Positions 41,028-50,882 of a stretch of DNA of 64,000 bases are shown here, in pieces. A program made the position numbers and the translations under genes. Position 1 is the stretch's first letter, and each line of letters opens with the position of its first letter. Source of the stretch: Pseudonocardia autotrophica. GTDB taxonomy: Bacteria > Actinomycetota > Actinomycetes > Mycobacteriales > Pseudonocardiaceae. Under the pieces are notes generated by a model that searched no databases, had not been told where the DNA came from, and saw only the letters and a program-made list of their open reading frames with translations. The stretch spans positions 1 through 64,000 of the forward strand of contig NZ_JNYD01000024.1 in assembly GCF_000717175.1 (NCBI RefSeq). The letters are read 5' to 3'.

Positions 41028-41097
41028 GCGGGGGATTCTGCCCCGCGCACGCCCGGGTGGCGGCCGCCGCACGTGCGCGACGACCGCCACCCGCCCC

Positions 41098-42747
41098 TCA
41101 CGCGGGCAGGACGTGATCTCCCACCTTGTCCGTGGACAGGCACAGCGAGCACACGACCGCGTCGTGGGTCTCGCACTTCGTGACGTCCGGGCGCTCGAAG
41201 TCCTGCCGGCAGACGTGGCAGTGCAGGACCTCGCCCGACGGGTTGCCGTGCTCGTCGAACATCGGCAGGTCGAGGCCGTCGTCGGTGCGCCGCAGGTAGT
41301 ACCTCCCCTTCGTCGCGATCGCCAGCAGCGGCGGCAGCACCACGGCCAGGCCGATCGCGACGAGTGGGGAGAAGGGCTGGATCGCTGCGCCGAAGACCCC
41401 GAAGAACACCAGGATCGACACGCCCGCGGACACGATCATCGAGCCGAAGCCGACCGGGTTGACGGCGTAGAGCATGCCGCGCCGGAACTCGGGCGTGATC
41501 GGCGACAGCTTCAGCACGTACTTGTTGACCGCGATGTCGACGGCCACCACGACCACCCAGGACATGCCGCAGTTGGCGTAGAAGCCGAGGATCGTGTTGA
41601 GGAAGTCGAACATGTTCGCCTCCATCAGCACGAGCGCGATCACCAGGTTCACGCCGAGGAACACCAGCCGGCCCGGGTAGTGCTTGGTGACCCGGGTGAA
41701 GGAGTTCGTCCAGGCCAGCGAGCCGGAGTAGGCGTTGGTGACGTTGATCTTGATCTGCGAGATCACGACGAGGACGACCGCGAGCGTCATCGCCAGCCAC
41801 GGCGGCAGGAGGTCGCGGTAGATCTCCAGGAACTGGTGCACCGGCTGGTTGGCGACGGCGGCGCCGTCGGCCACGTTGGCGATCAGGTACACGGCGAGGA
41901 AGAGCCCGACGATCTGCTTGATCGCGCCGAAGAACACCCAGCCCGGGCCGGCGAGGATCATCGAGGTCCACCAGCGCCGGGAGTTCTCGGGCGTCTTCGG
42001 CGGCATGAAGCGCAGGTAGTCGATCTGCTCGGCGATCTGCGCGATCAGCGACAGGCACACGCCGGCGGCCAGCATCACGGCGCCGAGGCTGGGCGTGCCC
42101 TGACCGTTCTCGCCCTGGTAGGCGAAGAAGGAGCCCACCGAGTCGGGGTGGCTGACCAGCAGGTAGACGAACGGCGCGACCATCAGGACCAGCCACAGCG
42201 GGGTGGTCCACAGCTGCAGCTTCGACAGCAGGGACATCCCGTACACGACCAGCGGGAAGATGATGAGCGTCGAGAGCGCGTAGCCCAGCCAGAGCGGGAT
42301 GCCGAGCCCGAGCTCGAGGCCCTGGGCCATGATCGAGCCCTCGAGGGCGAAGAAGATGAACGTGAACGTCGCGAAGATGACGTTCGTGACGACCGAGCCG
42401 TAGTAGCCGAAGCAGGAGCCGCGGGTGATCAGGTCGAGGTCGAGGTTGTAGCGCGCGGCGTAGTAGGCCAGCGGGAAGCCCGTGGCGAAGATGACCACCG
42501 CGAACACACCGATGCCCCAGAGGGCGTTGGTGGTGCCGTAGGAGATGCCGATGTTGGCGCCGATGGCGAAGTCGGCGAGGTAGGCGATGCCGCCCAGCGC
42601 CGTGACCCCGACGACCCCCGTCGACCACTTCCGGTAGCTGCGCGGGGCGAAGCGGAGGGTGTAGTCCTCCAGCGTCTCCTTCGCGGCGGTGCCGACGTCG
42701 GCGGTCGCCGCCGGCGCGGCGCTCGCCTCCCGGTTCTCGATGCTCAT
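41098..42747 (-). CDS. NCS1-family permease with C-terminal zinc-ribbon-like domain
   Basis: 549 aa. Residues about 40-490 are an NCS1 (purine/cytosine/allantoin/hydantoin) transporter with about 12 helices (TGVVGVTALGGIAYLADFAI, FTFIFFALEGSIMAQGLELG, ISQIKINVTNAYSGSLAWTN, WVVVVAVDIAVNKYVLKLSP). Residues about 505-540 add a cytoplasmic cysteine cluster: CHVC, 11 residues, CETH, 4 residues, CSLC (C-x2-C-x11-C-x2-H-x4-C-x2-C), which should bind one or two zinc ions. Ordinary NCS1 carriers lack this. The gene is preceded on the same strand by a hybrid kinase and a SARP-receiver regulator, so it may be a transceptor. Confidence 0.88.
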   Translation of the reverse strand: MSIENREASAAPAATADVGTAAKETLEDYTLRFAPRSYRKWSTGVVGVTALGGIAYLADFAIGANIGISYGTTNALWGIGVFAVVIFATGFPLAYYAARYNLDLDLITRGSCFGYYGSVVTNVIFATFTFIFFALEGSIMAQGLELGLGIPLWLGYALSTLIIFPLVVYGMSLLSKLQLWTTPLWLVLMVAPFVYLLVSHPDSVGSFFAYQGENGQGTPSLGAVMLAAGVCLSLIAQIAEQIDYLRFMPPKTPENSRRWWTSMILAGPGWVFFGAIKQIVGLFLAVYLIANVADGAAVANQPVHQFLEIYRDLLPPWLAMTLAVVLVVISQIKINVTNAYSGSLAWTNSFTRVTKHYPGRLVFLGVNLVIALVLMEANMFDFLNTILGFYANCGMSWVVVVAVDIAVNKYVLKLSPITPEFRRGMLYAVNPVGFGSMIVSAGVSILVFFGVFGAAIQPFSPLVAIGLAVVLPPLLAIATKGRYYLRRTDDGLDLPMFDEHGNPSGEVLHCHVCRQDFERPDVTKCETHDAVVCSLCLSTDKVGDHVLPA

Positions 42748-42900
42748 GCGGCTGCCTTTCCGGACATCGTCCGTTCGCGGAGTGACGTTCGGTGGTGATC
42801 TCCGGCGGCCCACCCGGGTGCGCGCCGGCGGGGGCTGCGCCGACCCCGACGACAGGGAACAGCCCCGCGCTAAACGACCGCCAAGTGCCGCCCGATCAGG

Positions 42901-45900
42901 TCAGACCCCGCGCAGCGCCGCCGCGACCCGCGCGTGCTCGCCCGCGATCTGCTCGACGACGGGGCCCAGCTCGGCGAGCCCGCGCGACTCGGCGCGCCGG
43001 CACAGCCGGGCCATCGCGGTGGCGCCGAACGTGTCGCCGAGCCCCTTGAGGGTGTGCGCGGCGCGCTGCGCGGTCTCCGGGTCGCCGGCGGCCACGGCGG
43101 CCCGCAGCGAGTGCACGAGGTGCGGGGTCTCGCCGAGGAAGTCCGCCACGAGCCCGGAGAGGGTGTCCGCGTCGCCGCCGACGAGCTCGCGCAGCCGGTC
43201 GAGCGCCGCCGGGTCGAGCGGGCCGGGTGCTGTCGTGCCCTGCGGAGAAGGTCCGGGCGCGCGGGCCAGGGCCTCGGCGAGCTCGACGGCCACGAGCGGC
43301 TTGGTCAGGTGGTCGTCCATCCCCGCGGCCAGGCAGGTGTCCCGGCCGCCGGGCTCCGCGGTCACCGCGATGATCCACGGTTGCCGGACCTCGGCCTCGG
43401 CCCGGATCCGGCGGGTGGCCCCGAGTCCGTCGAGCTCGGGCATCCGGACGTCCATCAGCACCACGTCGTAGTGCCGGTCGCGGACCGCGGCCACGGCCTC
43501 GAGGCCGTTGCTGACCACGTCGGCGCGGTGCCCGAGCCGGGTCAGCAGGAGCGACACGAGCCGCTGGTTGACCGGGTGGTCCTCGGCGACCAGGATCCGC
43601 GGCGCGACGCCCCCGGGCGCGATCGCCACCGGGTCGGCGGGCGCGTCCGCGAGCGCGCGGAACAACGCGGCGGGCCGGACCGGCTTGCTCACCACGGCGG
43701 CGATCCCGGTGCGGTCGCTGGGCGGAAGGCTGCCGAGCGAGGTGAGCAGGACCAGCGGCATCCCCGCGCCCGCGGGCCGCGCGTGGATCGCCGCGGCCAG
43801 GCACGGGCCGTCGAGCCCGGGCATGCGCTCGTCGAGCACGGCGACGTCGAACCGGCGGCCCTCGTCCAGCCAGTGCAGCGCGGTGGCCGCCGAGGTCGTG
43901 TCCCTGACCTGCATGCCCCACGCCCCGAGCCGCCGGCGCAGCAGCCGGAGGCTGCCGGGATGGTCGTCGACGACGAGGGCGCGCAGGCCGGAGAGCGCGC
44001 GGCCGGCGTCGGGCACGGGATCGCGGCGCACGCCCTCGGCGGCCTCCGCCTGCACGGTCACGGTGACCGACGTGCCGGCGCCGGGGGTGCTCTCCGCGGT
44101 CACCGACCCGCCCATGAGCTCGGCCAGCCGCCGGCAGATCGCCAGGCCGAGGCCGGTGCCCCCGTAACGCCGGGCGGTCGACGCGTCGACCTGCGTGAAC
44201 GCCTCGAAGATCGACCCCAGCCGGTCCGCCGGGATACCGACGCCGGTGTCCCGCACGGTGAACCGCCACTCGTGCCCGCCCCCGCACGGCCGGGCGCCCA
44301 CGGTCACGGTGACCTCGCCCCGGTCGGTGAACTTCACGGCGTTGCTCAGCAGGTTCAGCAGCACCTGGCGCACCCGCGTCACGTCGCCGACCAGGCCGGA
44401 CGGGGTGCCGGGCTCGACCACGCAGAGCAGCTCGAGGTCCGTGGCGGCGGCGTCGGCGGCGACCAGCTCCAGGGCGCCCTCGATGCACTCGGCGACGTGG
44501 AACGGCCGCCGCTCCAGCTCGAGCCGGTCCGCCTCGATCTTGGAGTAGTCGAGGATGTCGTTGATCATGAGCAGCAGGGCGTGCGCGCTGTCCCGGACGA
44601 TCTCCGCGAAGCGGCGCTGCTCGGGCCCGAGGTCGGTGTCGAGCAGCAGCCCGGACATGCCGATCACGGCGTTCATCGGCGTGCGGATCTCGTGGCTCAT
44701 CGTCGCGAGGAAGGCGCTCTTCGCCCGGTTGGCGCTCTCCGCGGCGGTGGCGGCGGCGCGCAGGGCGTCGGCGGTCCGGACCCGTTCCACCACCTGCCCG
44801 AGCTGCGCCGCGACGTCGGACAGCAGGGCAAGCAGCGCGGGATCGGGCTCGGCCGGGCCGGCCGCGACGAACTCCACGACCGCGACGACCTCGCCCGCCG
44901 CGCGCACCGGGAGGGCCACGGCGACGCCGTCGGGGCCGGGGTGCCAGACCGGTTCGCCGGTGGCCAGCACCCGCTCGCGTGGGCCGGCGCCGGCGGGCGG
45001 GTCGCCGTGCTCGGTGAGGGAGGTGCCGTCGGCGAACGACGCGCGGCCCCGCGTCCAGCCGGTGTGGGCGCAGACCAGCGCCAGCACCTCGCGGGTGGCG
45101 GTCGGGAGGTCGGTGGCCCGGTGCGCGGTGGCCGCCACCCGGTGCAGCAGCCGCAGCTCGGCGGTGCGGGCCCGGACGCGCTCGGCCATGCCGTTGAAGC
45201 GCCGGGCCAGCGCGCTGACCTCGCCGACGCCCGCCACCCGGGCCCGGACGTCGGCCTCGCCCGCTGCGATCCGGGCGGTGGCCGCGTCGAGCTCGGCGAC
45301 CGGCCGCAGCACGTCCCGCCGGGTCACCACGACGAGCACCGCCATGCCGGCCAGCAACAGGACGGCCGTGGTGACCGCGGCCGCGGACCAGTCGCGGGCC
45401 CGCCCCGTGGCCTGCGCGGTCTCCTGCGCCGTCCGGGTGTCGACGAGCGAGAGCACCTGCCCGATCGGCCCCATGATCTCGGCCTTGGCGTGCAGGTAGG
45501 TCGGGTCGTAGAGCATCGACGTGGCGCGGGCCCGGTCGGGGTCGGGGGTCGCCGCACCCGCCGCGACCAGCGTGAACGCCTGCTCCTCGATCCGGGCCAG
45601 CGCGTCGGAACGGGCCTGGGCGGTGGCGAGGAGCGCCTGCTCCTGCGCGCTGAAGCCGGCGCGCGCGGCCAGCGTGGCGAAGGAGTCCGGCGGGGCGAAC
45701 GGGGTCGGCCGCTGTCCGGTGTCGCTCACGACGTCCCAGTAGATGCCGTCGTAGCCCACCGGCCGGGGCGCGGTGCCGGCGCGGATCGCCAGGATCTCCC
45801 GGAACCAGTCCAGGTAGCGCGGCTCGCCGGTGGCGACGTACGAGCGGGCCATCCGCGTGAGGTCGTCGGAGGTCTGGCGCAGCTCGTAGGCCAGCTGCAG

Positions 45901-46056
45901 CGACTCCGACCGGCGGGCCTCGGCCTCCGTGGCGTCCTGCATGCTCTGCTCGGCGAGCAGGCTGACCAGCAGCAGCACCGCGAGGAGCGCCCCGCCGATC
46001 CCGAGCCCGAGGGTCAACAGCCGGGTGAGCGTCCGGCGGCCGGCACGACGCGTCAC
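42901..46056 (-). CDS. hybrid sensor histidine kinase with two receivers and an Hpt domain
   Basis: 1051 aa. Order: TM1 (about 12-34), extracytoplasmic sensor of about 190 residues ([40 protein letters not shown]), TM2 (224-244), HAMP, GAF (about 310-450), HisKA with [20 protein letters not shown], HATPase ([35 protein letters not shown]), receiver 1 ([11 protein letters not shown]), receiver 2 ([12 protein letters not shown]) and Hpt ([16 protein letters not shown]). All phosphotransfer residues are present. Its GTG start overlaps the stop of the SARP-REC gene, so that protein is the likely final acceptor. The NCS1 permease follows 153 bp downstream. Confidence 0.93.
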   Translation of the reverse strand: MTRRAGRRTLTRLLTLGLGIGGALLAVLLLVSLLAEQSMQDATEAEARRSESLQLAYELRQTSDDLTRMARSYVATGEPRYLDWFREILAIRAGTAPRPVGYDGIYWDVVSDTGQRPTPFAPPDSFATLAARAGFSAQEQALLATAQARSDALARIEEQAFTLVAAGAATPDPDRARATSMLYDPTYLHAKAEIMGPIGQVLSLVDTRTAQETAQATGRARDWSAAAVTTAVLLLAGMAVLVVVTRRDVLRPVAELDAATARIAAGEADVRARVAGVGEVSALARRFNGMAERVRARTAELRLLHRVAATAHRATDLPTATREVLALVCAHTGWTRGRASFADGTSLTEHGDPPAGAGPRERVLATGEPVWHPGPDGVAVALPVRAAGEVVAVVEFVAAGPAEPDPALLALLSDVAAQLGQVVERVRTADALRAAATAAESANRAKSAFLATMSHEIRTPMNAVIGMSGLLLDTDLGPEQRRFAEIVRDSAHALLLMINDILDYSKIEADRLELERRPFHVAECIEGALELVAADAAATDLELLCVVEPGTPSGLVGDVTRVRQVLLNLLSNAVKFTDRGEVTVTVGARPCGGGHEWRFTVRDTGVGIPADRLGSIFEAFTQVDASTARRYGGTGLGLAICRRLAELMGGSVTAESTPGAGTSVTVTVQAEAAEGVRRDPVPDAGRALSGLRALVVDDHPGSLRLLRRRLGAWGMQVRDTTSAATALHWLDEGRRFDVAVLDERMPGLDGPCLAAAIHARPAGAGMPLVLLTSLGSLPPSDRTGIAAVVSKPVRPAALFRALADAPADPVAIAPGGVAPRILVAEDHPVNQRLVSLLLTRLGHRADVVSNGLEAVAAVRDRHYDVVLMDVRMPELDGLGATRRIRAEAEVRQPWIIAVTAEPGGRDTCLAAGMDDHLTKPLVAVELAEALARAPGPSPQGTTAPGPLDPAALDRLRELVGGDADTLSGLVADFLGETPHLVHSLRAAVAAGDPETAQRAAHTLKGLGDTFGATAMARLCRRAESRGLAELGPVVEQIAGEHARVAAALRGV

Positions 46057-47360
46057 CGCCGGTCGGCCCCGCCGCGCACCCGGTCGACCTCGCTGCGCAG
46101 GGCGGCGAGCTCCGCGCGCTCGCGGTCGCGGAGCCGTTTCAACGTCAGCGAGGAGCGCATCCGGGCCCGGAGCACGGCAGCGCTGAACGGCTTCGGCAGG
46201 TAGTCCGTGGCCCCCAGCTCGATGCAGCGCACCACGCTCTCCAGGTCCGGAACCGCCGAGACCATGATCACCGGGAGGTGGTCGAGTGCGGGATCGGCCT
46301 TGATCGCGGCCAGGGTGGTGTAGCCGTCGAGCACGGGCATCAGCAGGTCGAGCAGGACGACGTCGAAACCGCCGTCGGGCAACAGCTCCAGCGCACGCCG
46401 GCCGTTCTCGGCGGCGTGCACCTCGTGGCCGAGCTCGGTCAGCGCGGCCACCAGCATCCGGCGGTTCGTTCCGCTGTCGTCGACGACGAGGACGCGGCCC
46501 GGCTCGTCGGCGCCGGGACCGGCCGACGGGCCGGCCGCGGGCAGGACCACCGGGCGCGGGGGCTCCCAGATCAGGCCCGGGTCGTGCCGCAGGACCGCCT
46601 GCTCCAGCTCGCGCAGCCGGGTGCCGGGGTCGAGGCCCAGCTCGTCCCGCAGGACCCGGCGGCCCTCCCGGTAGGTCCCCAGCGCGTCGGCCTGCCGTCC
46701 GCAGCGGTAGAGCGCCAGCATCAGCTGGGCGCGGGAGCGCTCCCGCAGCGGGTGCGTGTGCACCCGCCGTTCCAGCTCGGGCACGAGCGCGGTGTGCCGG
46801 CCCAGCGCCAGTTCGGCGTCGGCGCGGTCCTCGGCGGCGCCGAGGCGCAGCTCGTCGAGCCGGGCCGCCTCGACCCGCACGAACGGCGCGTCGGGCAGGT
46901 CGGCGAGCGCCGGGCCGCGCCACAGCTCCGCCGCCCGGGCCAGCAGCTCGGCGGCCCGCTCGGGGTCGTCGCCGGTGAGGGCCGCGCGGCCCTCGTCGAC
47001 GAGCCGGGCGAACGCGTGCGCGTCGACCGCCGCCGGGTCGACGGCCAGCCGGTACCCGGGCGCGGCCGTGACCAGCACCGTCGCCGGGGCGCCGCGCGGG
47101 CGGTCGGGCTCCAGCGCGCGGCGGAGGTTCGAGACGAAGACCTGGACGGTTGCCGCGGCGCGGGCCGGCGGGTCCGCGGGCCACAGGTCGTCGATCAGCT
47201 GCTCGAGGGACACGACCCGGCCCGCGCGCAGGACGAGGGAGGCCAGGGCCGCCCGCTGCTTGGGCCCGCCGAGCTCCACCCGCTCGCCGCCGCGCCACGC
47301 CTCGACCCCGCCGAGCACCCGGAACCCGATCAGCGGACCCTCCGCAGCAGCGCCGATCAC
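46053..47360 (-). CDS. SARP-type transcriptional activator with C-terminal receiver domain
   Basis: 435 aa. Residues about 10-100 are an OmpR-type winged helix ([60 protein letters not shown]). Residues about 110-255 are a bacterial transcriptional activation (BTAD) domain made of TPR-like helices ([20 protein letters not shown]). After a linker, residues about 292-410 are a receiver ([34 protein letters not shown] with the phosphoacceptor Asp; [12 protein letters not shown] with the Lys). Effector-first, receiver-last order is the reverse of ordinary response regulators. It is translationally coupled to the hybrid kinase, which could phosphorylate it. Confidence 0.9.
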   Translation of the reverse strand: MIGAAAEGPLIGFRVLGGVEAWRGGERVELGGPKQRAALASLVLRAGRVVSLEQLIDDLWPADPPARAAATVQVFVSNLRRALEPDRPRGAPATVLVTAAPGYRLAVDPAAVDAHAFARLVDEGRAALTGDDPERAAELLARAAELWRGPALADLPDAPFVRVEAARLDELRLGAAEDRADAELALGRHTALVPELERRVHTHPLRERSRAQLMLALYRCGRQADALGTYREGRRVLRDELGLDPGTRLRELEQAVLRHDPGLIWEPPRPVVLPAAGPSAGPGADEPGRVLVVDDSGTNRRMLVAALTELGHEVHAAENGRRALELLPDGGFDVVLLDLLMPVLDGYTTLAAIKADPALDHLPVIMVSAVPDLESVVRCIELGATDYLPKPFSAAVLRARMRSSLTLKRLRDRERAELAALRSEVDRVRGGADRR

Positions 47361-47425
47361 GCTACGAGCATGCGCAGCGGGTGTACTCGGCAGGTAACCG
47401 GTGTGTGACGTTCAGATCGCACGGC

Positions 47426-47842
47426 TCAGGGCCGTGCGCGACCCGCGTTCTCCGCGCGGCGCAGCACGGCGGCCGCGATCCGGACCACCGAGGAGTCGAG
47501 GATCACCGCGGCGATGCCCCACGGCCCGACCCAGCCGGACACCGGGTGCCCGCCGGTGGCGAGGGCGGCGCCCAGCACGCCCAGGAAGCTCGCGACGCCG
47601 AGCATCCCCAGCACCGCGGTGCCCAGCACGACGTGCGGCACCGGCCGCGCGACGAGGAACGCGACCGCGACCAGCCCCGCCGCACAGAGGACGGCGGAGA
47701 GCACCTGCGCCCACAGGGCCCCGCCCACGACGGCGAGGCCGCCGTGCGCGACGGCCGCCGCGGCGACCAGCCCGAGCAGGAGCTTCGGGGGCTGCAGGGT
47801 GGCACCCGGGAGCGCGGAGCCGGGCGGGGTCGGGGCGGACAC
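47426..47842 (-). CDS. small membrane protein, four predicted helices
   Basis: 138 aa, no family recognised. Hydrophobic segments are LLLGLVAAAAVAHGGLAVVG, LSAVLCAAGLVAVAFLVARP, VVLGTAVLGMLGVASFLGVL and VGPWGIAAVILDSSVVRIAA. The N-terminus is short and Pro-rich. The GTG start at 47842 has no strong ribosome binding site and may be leaderless. It lies divergently from another small membrane protein gene, 112 bp away, and 65 bp upstream of the SARP-REC gene on the opposite side of an untranscribed gap. The function is unknown. Confidence 0.65.
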   Translation of the reverse strand: MSAPTPPGSALPGATLQPPKLLLGLVAAAAVAHGGLAVVGGALWAQVLSAVLCAAGLVAVAFLVARPVPHVVLGTAVLGMLGVASFLGVLGAALATGGHPVSGWVGPWGIAAVILDSSVVRIAAAVLRRAENAGRARP

Positions 47843-47954
47843 GGACCCAGCGTAGACCCACCCGGTCGTGGCGCCGTGGCGCCTTGGCCGCTCCGGCCCC
47901 GCGCCGACAGACTGGCGCGGCAGACAGCGACGGCGGTGCGGCGAGGGGAACGGG

Positions 47955-48527
47955 ATGGCCGGCGGCTACGGATCGGGCGGCGGGTACGGCACCTGGGACC
48001 GCGGGGACGAGACCCGGCGGCTCCCCGACCACGACCAGTACCAGCAGTACGGGGAGCAGTACGGCGACCCGCAGTACGCCCAGGAGTACGAGCCGCCGCG
48101 GGCGCCGAAGCCCTCGGTCGACGCGGGCCGGCTCTGGGCGGCGGGCATCGCCACGGCGATCGTCGCGGCGCTGGTCGCGATGGTGGGGACGTTGATCGTG
48201 CGCGCGGTCCTGCGCATCGCCTTCAACGGACCGGCCAGCTCCGGGGCGCTCGGCGACTCGCGCACCGTGCTGCTCTGCGTCCTGTCGGCGGTGGCCGCGC
48301 TGGCCGCGACGGGCCTCGCGCACCTGCTGCTCGTCTCCACGCCGCGGCCGATGACCTACCTGACGTGGATCGTCGGCCTGGTGACCGTGGTCGCGGCCCT
48401 GCTCCCGCTGCTCGGCTCCGCGCCGATCGGCGAGCGGGTGGCCAACTCCGTGATCCACCTGGTGATCGGGCTGGTGATCAGCAGCCTGGTGGCCGGCGCC
48501 GGGGCCTCGGCGCGCCGGATGCGCTGA
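47955..48527 (+). CDS. DUF6069-like membrane protein
   Basis: 190 aa from the ATG at 47955, preceded by GAGGGGAA. A Gly/Tyr/Gln/Asp-rich cytoplasmic N-terminus of about 55 residues (HDQYQQYGEQYGDPQYAQEY) precedes four helices: AGIATAIVAALVAMVGTLIV, VLLCVLSAVAALAATGLAHL, LTWIVGLVTVVAALLPLLGS and VANSVIHLVIGLVISSLVAG. This matches the actinobacterial DUF6069 pattern of four TM segments; no function is known. The prion-like Tyr/Gln tract is unusual for such a small protein. Confidence 0.7.
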   Translation: MAGGYGSGGGYGTWDRGDETRRLPDHDQYQQYGEQYGDPQYAQEYEPPRAPKPSVDAGRLWAAGIATAIVAALVAMVGTLIVRAVLRIAFNGPASSGALGDSRTVLLCVLSAVAALAATGLAHLLLVSTPRPMTYLTWIVGLVTVVAALLPLLGSAPIGERVANSVIHLVIGLVISSLVAGAGASARRMR

Positions 48528-48627
48528 CCGCCTCGCCGCCGGGGACACCGTGCGGCTCGACCGCGCCACCACGGAGGCGCTCGCCGAGGCGTACCTGGCG
48601 GAGATCGCGGCGCGTCTCCCGGCCTGA
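48526..48627 (+). pseudogene. possible 3' remnant of an unidentified gene
   Basis: Immediately after the DUF6069-like stop, a frame ending at 48627 reads DRLAAGDTVRLDRATTEALA then EAYLAEIAARLPA. The amphipathic, normal-codon composition looks like the C-terminus of a real cytoplasmic protein, yet no room exists for its 5' part. It could be a decayed gene end left by a deletion, or chance. A GTG at 48550 would give only 25 residues. Confidence 0.25.
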
Positions 48628-48701
48628 CGGGGCGCTGACGCCCGCCCGTCCTGCCGTGGCCGGTCCTGCGGGTCCGCGTCGGGCGAGGCAGGGTGGCGGG
48701 C

Positions 48702-49889
48702 GTGGACGGCACGGCGGAGCTCGGGCGCAGCGGGCTGCGCCGGGTGCTCGCCGTCCTCTGTGTGACCGAGGTGACCAGCTGGGGCGTGCTCTACTACGCC
48801 TTCCCGGTCCTCGCGCCCACGCTGTCCCGGGAGACCGGCTGGTCGATCGGGGCCGTCACCGGGGCCTTCTCGGCCGGGCTGGTCACGTCGGCGTTGGTCG
48901 GGATCCCGCTCGGCCGCGCCCTGGACCGCTGGGGACCGCGGTGGATCATGACGGCGGCGTCCGCGGTCGGCGTGCCCGCGGTCGTCGGGATCGCGCTCGC
49001 GCCCTCGTTCCCCGCGTTCCTCGGGGCCTGGCTGCTCGCCGGGATCTCGATGGCCGGGACGCTCTACCCGCCGGCGTTCGCCGCGCTGACCCGCTGGTGG
49101 GGGCCGCGGCGGGTCACCGCGCTCACCGCGGTGACGCTGCTCGGCGGGCTGGCCAGCACGGTGTTCGCCCCGCTCACCGCGACACTGCTCGGGCACCTCG
49201 GCTGGCGGGATGCCTACCTCGTGCTCGCGGGGGTGCTCCTGGTGGTGACCGTCCCGGCCCACCTCCTCGGCTTGCGCGGGACCTGGCCCGACGCACCCGC
49301 GCCCGTCGACGGCCTGCACACCGACCCCGGCCCGATCGCCCGCAGCCGACCGTTCGTCCTGGTCACGGCCGCGGTCGGGCTCGGCGCCTTCACGGCGTTC
49401 GCGGTGGTGGTCAACCAGGTCCCGCTGCTGCTCGAGCGCGGCCTCTCCACCGGCACGGCGGCGTGGGCGCTGGGCCTCGGCGGCGTCGGGCAGGTGCTCG
49501 GCCGGTTGGGCTACCGGCGGCTCACGGCGATGCCGGCGCGGGCCCGGTCCGTGCTGGTGCTCGGTGCGCTCGGCGCGACCACCCTGCTCCTCGGCCTGGC
49601 GCCCGGCCCGGTCCCGCTGCTCGTCGCGCTGGCCATGCTGACCGGGGCGGCGCGCGGGATCTTCACCCTTCTGCAGGCCACGGCCGTGAGCGACCGGTGG
49701 GGCGCTGCGCACTACGGGCGACTCAGCGGCATCCTCTCCGCCCCCGCGATGACCGCGACCGCGGTCGCCCCGTGGGCGGGCGCCACGCTGGCGGCCGCGC
49801 TCGGGGGCTACCCCGAGCTGTTCGTGCTGCTCGCCGGCACCGGCGCGGCCGCCGCCCTCCTCGCCGCCGGGACCCGGGTCCGGGCGTGA
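48702..49889 (+). CDS. major facilitator superfamily transporter
   Basis: About 395 aa from the GTG at 48702; a GTG at 48693 is an alternative. Twelve helices are predicted in two halves. The MFS loop 2-3 motif is seen in GIPLGRALDRWGPRWIMTAA; the N-terminal half has FPVLAPTLSRETGWSIGAVT and YPPAFAALTRWWGPRRVTAL. It resembles the oxalate/formate antiporter-like (OFA/NreB-like) and cyanate-permease-like groups by the RETGWS segment. The substrate is unknown. It stands alone, convergent with the TIM-barrel isomerase gene. Confidence 0.88.
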   Translation: MDGTAELGRSGLRRVLAVLCVTEVTSWGVLYYAFPVLAPTLSRETGWSIGAVTGAFSAGLVTSALVGIPLGRALDRWGPRWIMTAASAVGVPAVVGIALAPSFPAFLGAWLLAGISMAGTLYPPAFAALTRWWGPRRVTALTAVTLLGGLASTVFAPLTATLLGHLGWRDAYLVLAGVLLVVTVPAHLLGLRGTWPDAPAPVDGLHTDPGPIARSRPFVLVTAAVGLGAFTAFAVVVNQVPLLLERGLSTGTAAWALGLGGVGQVLGRLGYRRLTAMPARARSVLVLGALGATTLLLGLAPGPVPLLVALAMLTGAARGIFTLLQATAVSDRWGAAHYGRLSGILSAPAMTATAVAPWAGATLAAALGGYPELFVLLAGTGAAAALLAAGTRVRA

Positions 49890-49923
49890 CCCGGTCAGAC
49901 CCGCACGGGGCGAGGCCGGTCCG

Positions 49924-50799
49924 TCACGGCCGGGACAGCAGGCTCCTGAGCTGCTCGACGCTGGTGTGCACGTCGGCGGCCGGGCCGACGCCGGTGGGTG
50001 CCTCGGTGAGGATCGTGTCCTGCTCCAGCACGTACCAGCCCTGGTAGTCGCGCCCCTGCAGGCTCGCGACGATGGAGCCGAAGTCGACGTCGCCGGTGCC
50101 GAGCGGCCGGTACATGCCCTCCCGGACGGCCTCGGTGTACGTCCGGCGGCCGTCCTGGACCTGGCGGGCCAGACCGAGGTCGACGTCCTTGAAATGGGTG
50201 TGCGCCACCCGCTCCGGGGCCTGGCGGGTCAGCTCGGCCGGGTCGGTTCCGCCGATCAGCAGGTGCCCGGTGTCCAGGCACAGCGCGATCGACGAGCCCT
50301 CGAGCACGCGCCGGACGTCGTCGCCCGTCTCGACCATCGTCCCGACGTGCGGGTGCAGCACGGTCTCGATGCCCGCCGCGGCGGCGACCGCGCTGATCCG
50401 GTCGAGGTTGACCAGGAGGGTCTTCCAGCCGCCGTCGTCGAGCTCCGGGCGGGAGTCGTAGCCCGTCAGGCCCGTGTCGGCGGAGAGGACGAGGGTGCCG
50501 GCCGCGGCCGCCGCGTAGCTCGGCAGCAGCGCCTCGACGCCGGGGACCGGGTCGTGGTCGGGCCGGTGCAGCAGCGTCGGGGTGAAGCCGCCGACCGCGG
50601 TGAGGTGGTGCGCGGCGAGCGTGGCGGCCTTGGCGGCCGGGTCGTCGGGCAGGAAGCCGTCCGGGCCGAACTCGGTGGCGACGAGCCCCACCTCGGCCAT
50701 CTCGGCGAGCACGCGCTCGGGTGTGAGCTGGTGGCCCCAGCCCGGGACCTCGCACACGCCCCAGGAGATGGGGGCGCCGGCGATCTTGGGTGCGGACAT
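49924..50799 (-). CDS. sugar phosphate isomerase/epimerase-type TIM barrel, inosose dehydratase-like
   Basis: 291 aa from the ATG at 50799. Xylose isomerase-like AP-endonuclease-2 fold: APISWGVCEVPGWGHQLTPE at the N-terminus (as in IolE/IolI), GIETVLHPHVGTMVETGDDV, IALCLDTGHLLIGGTDPAEL, VAHTHFKDVDLGLARQVQDG and GWYVLEQDTIL. The metal ligands expected for the fold (Glu, Asp, His, Glu) are in place. It is probably a 2-keto-myo-inositol dehydratase/isomerase or a keto-sugar epimerase. It is the last gene of a LacI-linked operon with an SDR and a PhyH-type dioxygenase. Confidence 0.87.
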   Translation of the reverse strand: MSAPKIAGAPISWGVCEVPGWGHQLTPERVLAEMAEVGLVATEFGPDGFLPDDPAAKAATLAAHHLTAVGGFTPTLLHRPDHDPVPGVEALLPSYAAAAAGTLVLSADTGLTGYDSRPELDDGGWKTLLVNLDRISAVAAAAGIETVLHPHVGTMVETGDDVRRVLEGSSIALCLDTGHLLIGGTDPAELTRQAPERVAHTHFKDVDLGLARQVQDGRRTYTEAVREGMYRPLGTGDVDFGSIVASLQGRDYQGWYVLEQDTILTEAPTGVGPAADVHTSVEQLRSLLSRP

Positions 50800-50833
50800 C
50801 GGTGTGCCTCTTCTCGGTCCGTCGTGGACGGGG

Positions 50834-50882
50834 TCGGTGGTGGGGCGGAGTCGGTGGTGGGGCGGAGTCGGTGGTGGGCGGG
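50834..50882. repeat. 17-bp tandem repeat, about 2.9 units
   Basis: Units TCGGTGGTGGGGCGGAG occur at 50834-50850 and 50851-50867, followed by a shortened third copy to 50882, next to the SDR stop codon at 50883. The repeat lies in the 83-bp gap between the SDR and the isomerase genes of one operon. It is not in frame with either. It may be polymorphic and might alter spacing or mRNA structure upstream of the isomerase ribosome binding site (GAGAAGAGG region). Confidence 0.75.

Noticed and set aside
46057..47298. N-terminal extension of the hybrid kinase over the SARP gene
   Set aside because: The frame stays open through the SARP-REC gene, but the kinase's membrane helix starts at the GTG at 46056, which overlaps the SARP stop codon, and the SARP frame has clear domains.
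50834..50882. Coding tandem repeat
   Set aside because: The 17-bp unit is not a multiple of three and lies between the SDR stop and the isomerase start.
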